Source of the DNA: Liolophura sinensis
Taxonomy: Eukaryota > Mollusca > Polyplacophora > Chitonida > Chitonidae
Assembly: GCF_032854445.1 (NCBI RefSeq)
Contig: NC_088300.1
Coordinates: forward strand, 57,884,984-57,948,983
Reading direction: 5' to 3'
Length of the DNA: 64,000 nucleotides
The translations under genes and the position numbers were made by a program. The notes beneath the pieces are model-generated. The model did no database searches. It worked only from the letters and a program-made list of their open reading frames with translations, and was not told the DNA's origin. Shown here in pieces: positions 57,301 to 64,000 of the stretch (within the stretch, counting starts at the first letter, position 1; every line of letters starts with the position of its first letter).

Positions 57301-60300
57301 TCAGATGTCCATGTGCTGCTTGAGGCAAACTGATAATGAATAAGACAATTTCTTATCCTGGAATTGTCAAATTTCAGAAAACTTTTAATTGGTTTCGTTC
57401 TGAAAATCTTTGGCCAATCTCTCACCCAAGAATCGGATAGAGTTTGTGTCGACGAAAAAGAATGGACAATTCAGTGAGACAAGAGTGGCAGGGTTTTTCA
57501 TGCTGAAAGTTTGACCGAGACTGACAGTCCATCGAGAGTTGGCATTGTTTTTAAATGATTGCGCTGGTCTACTTCACCAAATTCATTTTTTACCTAATTC
57601 TTCTTAAGCCATGGTGGTAGGGGGCATATAAGTTGTTACTATATACATGAACAGTTAGAATTAAACATTACAACTGAGGTAAACTGAGAATAGGTTGGAT
57701 TTCCTTGGTACTATGTATGACCATTTTACACTATCTTCGCTGCTCTAGTTTTACTTTTACTATAATCTTACATGGGGTATCATTAGTCATGACCAGATGA
57801 GCTGCAACGAGGGTGGCGTTTTAAACAATAAGCCAAATGGATCATTCAAGACAAACGCGTAGATAGCAGAACACATTCGTCTTTGCTGTGACTGAGCTGA
57901 GCGGTATACATTTGTCAAGGTGATCAATAACGCAGTCCTAATTCAATATTCTGCTACTTTCATTGCTGTTATTCTATTCTTTTTGTATTTAAACCTTTAT
58001 TAAATGCTTACGATTGTAGCCATACGTTTACGATTGTAGCAATACGTTTACGACTGTGGCAAAGTGCAGTAGCCAGGTAGAGTTGTGACAAATCGAACAG
58101 CCATTTACAATATTCTGACACAGAGGATGTCTTGTCACTGAAAATCGTGGAAGCGATCCAAATATTGAGCCAGTCATTTGTGGTCTAGTTATATTGGTTT
58201 GTGATAAGTGCTAAGGCCTGGGGAAATTACGGTACGGTACACTGTACACTTTTGTTACCAGTTGTTAGGTTTGCCGATGTTGGCTCAACTTCCCACTGTT
58301 TAACCTATAACAGTCCCAATCTTGACAGGATTACTGCGTATGTTATTTATGACCGCTTATATTGGATAAAGACTGTGAAGCTAAATCGCGGTACTAGGAT
58401 AGAAATCAGGTGCTAGATTTAACCTTTAAAGATAAACCTCAAACGCCTTTCCAGAACACTGAACACACAACTACTTTTGCCGTTAATGTTTGTGTTAAGT
58501 CATATAGTGGTAAGCTTACATTACAAGAACTGTTCACGCCCACGCTCTGCAGGCCTGTGAAAAATAGGCAATAATCTGTCATCTCGAAATACAAGAATAA
58601 TAAATGGAAATAATTATGAATAATCTGTCATTTGCTGCATATAAAAACAAAATACAGAACTAATTGAAAATGATATGTCACGTGTTAGATATAAGATCAA
58701 AATATATACAACCATAAAGAGTCTATCATGTGACACGTTTAATAACAAAGTATGGAAATGATATGTCAGGTGGGTACATATCAGGACAAAATATAGAACT
58801 AATCGTCAACCAACATTCACTGGAAACAACTAACTTTCCATATGTGGGAATGTTCGCCAAGAGAAATGTCAAGTGTTTCTCGTCAACTCATAAACCGACA
58901 GCGATTGTATTAATGAGCAATTCTTAATATGGCGGGAGGAGGAGGGAGGCGTGGGGGGGGGGGGGGGGGGGGCTAGTGTTGGTTAGTGATCCAGCGCAGC
59001 GTAATAACCTGGAAGCCTTCCACCAATGCGGTCGCTGCGAGTTCAAGTCCAGCTCATGCTGGCTTCCTCTCCGGTCGTACGTGGAAAAGTCTCTCAGCAA
59101 CCTGGGGTGGTTATAGGTTTCCCCCTGGTCTTTGCCCGGTTTCCACCCACCATAATGCTGGCCGCTTTCGTATAAGTGAAATATTCTGGACTACGACGTA
59201 AAACACCAATCAAATAAATAAATTTATTATGGCGTTAAAAACTAATAATGAAATTAATGAATGATGAAGAAAACACATCTATACATCGATTTCAAGACTA
59301 TATTTTCCATGCTTAAAAACCTCATTAAAATCATCATTTCCCTAAGATGTACCTGTTGACAGACACTTTCATTCCTCACTTTCGCTTTCAGTCATACACT
59401 GTTTTGAGGGATTGACTTGGTCACTTATGTCGTCAAACATTTACAGCCAAGCACATCAGTTGTGCCCAGCCTGCAAAACCATCACACATCGGCAACCAAA
59501 GCTGATAGGCCCACACATCCCTACGACAAATACATTTACAACCCGCCTGATAAGAGTCAAATCTGGTATATTTCGCTATCCATACATGATGTAGTTTCAG
59601 CGTCTCATGGTGACAGTCAGGCTATGAGACTGTCCATGCAAGGGACAAAAACGGGTGTAAAGATTTTGCTTTTGTTTCTCTGTAAATGTTAATCCCACCC
59701 TTAGGGCACGTCCCAGTTTTTATCTTTATTTTTATGTTTTGTTTTAAAACACCAGGGCTCAAGCATACGGGTGCGCTATTCCATACAATATATCCAATGA
59801 ACCACAGCGGGCCGTCAGCACATTGCGGTACACGTGCGTTGTGGGGATTGGAATGGGGATAACGAATATAATATCTCATCGAAGATAAACGCTCTAAGAG
59901 CTAATGTTTAAAATTTAACATAATGTTATGTCTACTGAGTGAGGTTAGAATATGTTATGCTACAGTAAAATAATATTGTGGCATGGATAACACAACACCA
60001 CGTAACACCAGCAAAAGTATTCTGTTGGAATAAAAGAACACGGCTTTCGTGTATAGCGTAATAGTTTTTAACAAAAACAGCAATATTTTCTGCAATCACA
60101 CAGAAAACATATTATTCTGTCAATTTAACATATCAATTTTTAGAGTGAGGGAGAAGGTTTGAGTCCATCTGTGGTTTGGTGGGTTAAGTACGGCAAGTAA
60201 AGCAAGTATACATTGGTATATTTGCATGTAATTTGCTGTTATTTAAGCATTTACATGAACGGTTAGAATCAAATCCTAACTGAGGTAAAATGACTAGAGG

Positions 60301-63300
60301 CCGTGTTTCGCCTTTTACGCGTTACTATATACCAGATATCACGCTGTCGCAACTGCTCTGCTTTTACTCTCTATGCTGTACGTCTATAATTATAATGTAC
60401 CTTGTGTGGTGATGAGTGGTGGTTTCCTCCGTGTTCTCTCAGGTTTCCCCTACTAAACCTGACCACCATAGGATAAGTGGAATATTCAGGCATGAAACCA
60501 CAATGGTACAAATAAGCAAATAAATGTTGACACCTTGTCCAACGTATCATAACGTATGTTTGGCATCAGTGTCTCATTTCAATACCATATATTACATATC
60601 GTCACATCTTTTGGAAAATTCTTTTTGAATGACAAGTTAAATACCACAGAAACATTGAAATCGTTTTCAAATATAAGTCGGCCTGTATATTGTGTAAGAA
60701 ACAAAAGTATTGTGAAGGCTGTACTTTGCGCTTTAAGATCTCAGAAGGCATCAAAGATGCCATCGTAAAAATACGAAACATTCCGGGCTCCTTTTGAAGG
60801 GCTTTGAAGAATAGAAACGATTGGTAAAATAAGTCACAATATTACGATCAATTCAAGCCAGTTCAAAGAGGCCGACGAAACAGGGTTTACATATCTCTGG
60901 CTTTGTCGTCTATAAAATCAGGCCCCTGCTGAGAAGTCATCTTCTAAGTTCTATGCTACTGGGTATATTTCCATGCTTTTATATCAATTCAATTCTTAGC
61001 TCTGTGCACACGTATTAAAGTTGTTTTTTTTACCGCTGTTTATAACCTCTTCAGTGTGTTCAATATTTGAAGCCCTTTTTTTCGCACCTCAATATTTCCA
61101 TTACAAAAGGGGTTTTTTTTGTAATACGCAATCTTAGTCGCTGAATTTTATCGACAAAATTATTCTTTAAAGCTTGTATACTGGCCTGCAAAGATGTGGC
61201 GGGAAAAATTGCACTTGATGTCTAAAGCTGAAAGGTAGTTGACAGCAAATCGTTAACAGCAGATAACTATATTGCTGCAAATTCTGTATCCTCACCGCGC
61301 CAAGATATGGCTGCAATATTGCCATTGTGGCATTAAGCCATAATCATTCATTTCATATCCTCACAGATGGAATTGGTAAAATGTATTGTGAACCGTGATT
61401 TCGATCCAAAACATATACGTCGTGCAGGATTTCTAGGCACATGGTTATGTGTGGTCGTTTCTCGGATCTTGTCCGGTTGTCTTATAACGCTTGCCTGCCG
61501 TCGTATAAGTTTTCGGGTTAGCACCAATGAAGTAAAATAAGTAATAAAAAGGAGATCGTAGACGATTGATGAGCATCTGGAAAGGGATTTATGTTTATGA
61601 AATTTTGCTTCCCTCATGGCAGATTTTTCCCTACAACTGAAATGTGCCCCATATATGTACATAAACGGAACGACGGTGTGACGTTACGGCACTGAACGGC
61701 TTCCACTATTTCACGAGGTATGCGATTCATAAAGGCCCAAGAAGAGGACTTTAATTCTTTAGTACTGTTGGACAATGATTACCACCCATAGTTACAGCAC
61801 TGTGCAGCGATTACCACCCAAAGTCACAGTACCCTGTGTCAAGGTAACATTATCGGAGAGTATACAAAACAATAGTTTTGTATAGCGGACGGGTTGACAG
61901 TAGCGCCTGTGTTGCAGAATTGCCGATGTATGTTTCCTCGGAACTATACACAAAGTCGCTTTCAGTGTAACCTGGGATGAAATGTACTTAGTGGTAGAGT
62001 GGCGCAAATAGACGATGAGCAATACAAGCTCCAAAATAAATTCTTCAAAAATAGGAAGTGGCAAAACACATGCTGACAAAGTGCTCGGTACAGAAAATGG
62101 AGCATAAATGACGATGTCGAATGGCGTGAAATCCGAAATCTCCTAACCTAGCAAAGTCCTTCAGAGTGAATGACAGTAAATATGATTGCTCTGAAATGGA
62201 CTTGAGTAAATGACTGCTCACAAGTGAAGTTGAATGAATGACTGCTCTCAAGCAGACTTAAGTAAATGACTGCTTACAAGTGGACTAGAATAAATGACTG
62301 CGAGCTTCGCTCATATTTCTAGAGTAAAGTAAAGAAAATTATGGATGGTTTGATCGTAAACATGTTTACAACACCAATACATATTTCCAGAAAGTATACT
62401 CTATTTACAATAACTCTAAGCTCATAAACACCGAAGCCTTGAGAACGCTCGGCTGAATTACAGCACAGGTTAAAATGTACACAGAGGGAAAATGTAGGTC
62501 AGACACTGACAAATAAAAAAATATAATACCATGTTTACAGACAGGGTTTGTAACACCTGCAGTGATTACCATCCAAATTCACAGTACCGTCCATGATGAC
62601 AACCCATAGTCACAGTACCGTGCAATGATTACCACCCAAAGTCTTATTATTACCACCCAAAGTCACAGTATACCGTGCAGGGATTATCATCCAAAGTCAC
62701 ACAACCCTGCATGCATTACCACTCAAATTCACAGTACCCTGCAGGGATTACCAACCAAAATCACAATACCTTGCAGTGATTACCAGCCAAAGTTACAGTG
62801 TACCGTGCAGTGATTACCATCCAAAGTTACAGTGTACCGTGCAGTGATTACCATCCAAAGTTACAGTGTACCGTGCAGTGATTACCATCCAAAGTTACAG
62901 TGTACCGTGCAGTGATTACCAGCCAAAGTTACAGTGTACCGTGCAGTGATTACCATCCAAAGTTACAGTGTACCGTGCAGTGATTACCATCCAAAGTTAC
63001 AGTGTACCGTGCAGTGATTACCATCCAAAGTTACAGTGTACCGTGCAGTGATTACCATCCAGAGTTACAGTATACCGTGCAGTGATTACCATCCAAAGTC
63101 ACACAACCCTGCATGCATTACCACTCAAATTCACAGTACCCTGCAGGGATTACCAACCAAAATCACAATACCTTGCAGTGATTACCAGCCAAAGTTACAG
63201 TGTACCGTGCAGTGATTACCATCCAAAGTTACAGTGTACCGTGCAGTGATTACCATCCAAAGTTACAGTGTACCGTGCAGTGATTACCATCCAAAGTTAA

Positions 63301-63577
63301 ACAACCCTGCATTAGTTACCAACAAAGCAATATTGGCCTTGAGGACATTCAGATATTCAGATACTGTTCAAGTAAATGCATACCAGTGGGGTATCTCTCT
63401 TGAAAGGTGGGTGATTTGTGGCGTTGACCTTTTAACCTTTTGAACTACTATGAAGGCTGGCATTGGTTCATAGAAAACATCTACTTCGATGTTTCTACCC
63501 TAGGAATTAGCAATTCTAATTTACAATCTCACACTCACGGTTCCTCGTTATCAAACGGCAGACAATTCACGTCAACA
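54218..63577 (+). CDS. Unrecognised multi-exon gene (3' end beyond window)
   Basis: Four putative exons: 54218-54347, 55980-56176, 59447-59654, 63456-63577. Each ends at gtgtgt, gtacgt, gtgtaa or gtgagt, follows AG, and the phases fit at all three joins (1, 0, 1). Alternative acceptors near the third exon hit a stop or the wrong phase. Joined, they give 219 codons, starting MEDGLATAFFHNYADREIDN, with a charged middle SIRITDLAERRSKRTVRNRV, a Tyr/Pro-rich stretch HPYDKYIYNPPDKSQIWYIS and a Trp-rich start of the last exon (WHWFIENIYFDVS). The ATG has G at -3 and +4. No signal peptide, membrane segment or named domain is evident. Additional exons may lie in the 3.8-kb gap. I cannot assign a family. 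Individual exons are short, so the model is inferential. Confidence 0.55.
54990..55298 (+). other. 102-codon ORF, probably not a gene
   Basis: Open frame in the intron between the putative exons A and B. It has a hydrophobic end (LTLISFTMLFALHLSLF) and a charged middle (LFEKECTVKFDEPKLIYPSP). No splice context or recognised similarity; possibly a fragment of a mobile element. Confidence 0.2.
55980..56176 (+). CDS. Unrecognised gene, putative exon B
   Basis: 65 codons after the split Val. Polar and basic, with SGQSIRITDLAERRSKRT and VVPDEYIYLPTAVIE. Acceptor 'taaatccag' has only a moderate pyrimidine tract; donor GAG|gtacgt is good. Confidence 0.55.
56358..56571 (-). CDS. Possible first coding exon of a minus-strand gene
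   Basis: Opens with ATGGCG (A at -3, G at +4) and runs 71 codons, MAIFLSTKGLGKLTLECQGQ to WLNDLEQNCLLE, ending at a good donor gtaagc (56357-56352) in phase 1. Mixed, non-repetitive composition with acidic/aromatic content (AVWEENEYVLAEMEAYSIDY). I could not find a matching downstream exon on the minus strand. It would be nested inside an intron of the plus-strand gene. Confidence 0.3.
58006..58062 (+). repeat. Short tandem repeat, three ~19-bp copies
   Basis: Three successive 'acgtttacgattgtagcaat' variants in the intron between exons B and C. Confidence 0.75.
58951..58972 (+). repeat. Poly-G tract
   Basis: About 20 G after 'ggaggagggaggcgt'. Could form a G-quadruplex; also a likely site of assembly length error. 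Confidence 0.9.
59020..59225 (+). repeat. SINE family A
   Basis: 'aatgcggtcgctgcgagttc' (B box), 'aagtccagctcatgctggct', 'ggttataggtttccccc', 'ccaccataatgctggccgct', 'ggactacgacgtaaaacacc' and an aaat tail. It ends about 220 bp before putative exon C. Confidence 0.85.
59447..59654 (+). CDS. Unrecognised gene, putative exon C
   Basis: 69 codons plus one base, starting after 'aaacatttacag'. Encodes a Ser/His/Thr-rich start, then KADRPTHPYDKYIYNPPDKS and IWYISLSIHDVVSASHGDSQ. In-frame stops just upstream (TGA at 59405) force a start after that point, and only this acceptor fits the phase. Confidence 0.55.
60415..60530 (+). repeat. Degenerate SINE family A, 3' part
   Basis: 'ggtttcctccgtgttctctc', 'taaacctgaccaccatag' and 'aagcaaataaatg' preserve the order of the family 3' half with much divergence. 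Confidence 0.45.
61290..61352 (+). repeat. SINE 3' tail, family C
   Basis: 'gccaagatatggctgcaat', 'attgccattgtggcattaa', 'gccataatcattcatttca'. Second copy of the tail at 23785-23846. Confidence 0.65.
61435..61555 (+). repeat. Degenerate SINE family A, 3' part
   Basis: 'atggttatgtgtggtcgttt', 'gcctgccgtcgtataag', 'ttagcaccaatgaagtaaa'. Weak but ordered match. Confidence 0.45.
61772..61836 (+). repeat. Isolated two-copy outlier of the 34-bp array
   Basis: 'tgattaccacccatagttac', 'agcactgtgcagcgattacc' and 'acccaaagtcacagtaccct' are the same unit as the main array about 730 bp downstream, with unique sequence between. Confidence 0.75.
62165..62308 (+). repeat. Degenerate ~36-bp tandem repeat, four copies
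   Basis: Repeats of 'gtaaatgactgctcacaag' followed by 'tggacttgaa' variants ('aatgactgctctcaagcag', 'aatgactgcttacaagtgg'). Confidence 0.75.
62558..63312 (+). repeat. 34-bp tandem array with higher-order repeat
   Basis: The unit is tgattaccatccaaagttac followed by agtgtaccgtgcag, about 21 copies, nearly uniform in the centre and degraded at both edges. A variant block of about 3.5 units (from 'aaagtcacacaaccctgcat' through 'accttgcagtgattaccagc') occurs at about 62692-62790 and again, essentially identical, at about 63091-63189. That shows a later duplication of a ~400 bp segment. Lies in the intron between putative exons C and D. Confidence 0.95.
63456..63577 (+). CDS. Unrecognised gene, putative exon D
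   Basis: 40 codons after a split Gly: WHWFIENIYFDVSTLGISNS and NLQSHTHGSSLSNGRQFTST, followed by donor gtgagt in phase 0. The acceptor 'ctatgaag' lies after a pyrimidine-rich 'ccttttaaccttttgaac'. It is only 60 bp beyond the last degenerate sequence after the 34-bp array. Confidence 0.5.
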
Positions 63578-63787
63578 GTGAGTAAACTAGACATGGCAGT
63601 CAATCTCTTTATTAAGCATGGGGAACGATTAATATCTTATATACTGCGAAAAATGCATTGACATAACATATATAGAGAACAAACAAGATGTAGCCCATTT
63701 TGTTGGCCGCAGACAACGATTACTGGTGCTGTTTGCTTTAGAAACGATTATGGTTATGTTAATAAACACTTTTATCTCAAGCTTTAA

Positions 63788-64000
63788 AAGTATCCAAGCT
63801 AATTAGCAATGACAAAAGCGAGACTGGATGAACATTACCTCTTTATCCGAAGTTTTAAATGTATCCAAGCTAATTAGCAGTGACAAAAGCGAGATTGGAT
63901 GAACACAACCTCTTTATCTGAAATTTTAAATGTATCCAAGCTAATTAGCAGTGACAAAAGCGAGATTGGATGAACATAACCTCTTTATTTGAAGTTTTAA
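63788..64000 (+). repeat. 71-bp tandem array running off the window end
   Basis: Three copies, with equivalent points at 63791, 63862 and 63933, of a unit containing 'tatccaagctaattagca', 'gtgacaaaagcgaga' and 'tggatgaacataacctcttt'. Copies differ at a few positions. The array continues past 64000, so its total length is unknown. Confidence 0.95.

Noticed and set aside
59392-59446. Stronger-looking acceptor 'ttcgctttcag' for putative exon C
   Set aside because: From there the frame fitting the downstream codons meets TGA at 59405, and the phase does not match exon B.

Overview
This is eukaryotic nuclear DNA from an intron-rich animal. It is AT-leaning, genes have GT-AG introns, and there are many short tRNA-derived repeats. 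The protein sequences are bilaterian. The repeat tails (positions such as 49430-49490 and 51230-51290, and the 'gcactcactcactc' ends) are of the sort common in molluscs and related lophotrochozoans. I read it as a mollusc-like lophotrochozoan but cannot name the species.

Layout. 1-5698 is probably a 5' intron of the first gene, full of degenerate repeats. 5699-26259 (+) holds 14 exons, with consistent reading phase at every junction, of a G protein-coupled receptor kinase of the GRK4/5/6 class. Only the first ~55 residues are missing (off the left edge). It appears to have a ~4.5 kb 3'UTR ending near a poly(A) signal at 30812. 30850-35250 is intergenic repeats, including a ~570 bp terminal-inverted-repeat element. 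35363-36253 (-) is an intronless COQ9 gene (mitochondrial coenzyme Q biosynthesis). About 230 bp away, head to head, starts a complete 7-exon LHPP gene (36481-40655, +; HAD-type phosphohistidine/pyrophosphate phosphatase). 40.8-54.2 kb has no gene I recognise apart from a possible 63-codon ORF at 43674. It contains SINEs, a TTAA-flanked MITE with an internal Pol III promoter, and a 41-bp minisatellite. From 54218 to the right edge (+) I assemble four exons, with compatible phases, of a gene I do not recognise. Its introns contain a possible first coding exon of a minus-strand gene, a 34-bp satellite-like array with higher-order structure, and a 71-bp tandem array that runs off the window end.

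The genes do not form a pathway. GRK acts in receptor desensitisation at the membrane, COQ9 in mitochondria, and LHPP as a soluble phosphatase. The one arrangement that suggests joint control is the divergent COQ9/LHPP pair. The most unusual structures are (i) a tandem array that grew out of the 3' end and splice donor of a GRK exon, (ii) a ~660 bp inverted repeat in the next stretch of the same intron, (iii) the MITE carrying tRNA-like A and B boxes, and (iv) the unrecognised gene at the right end.
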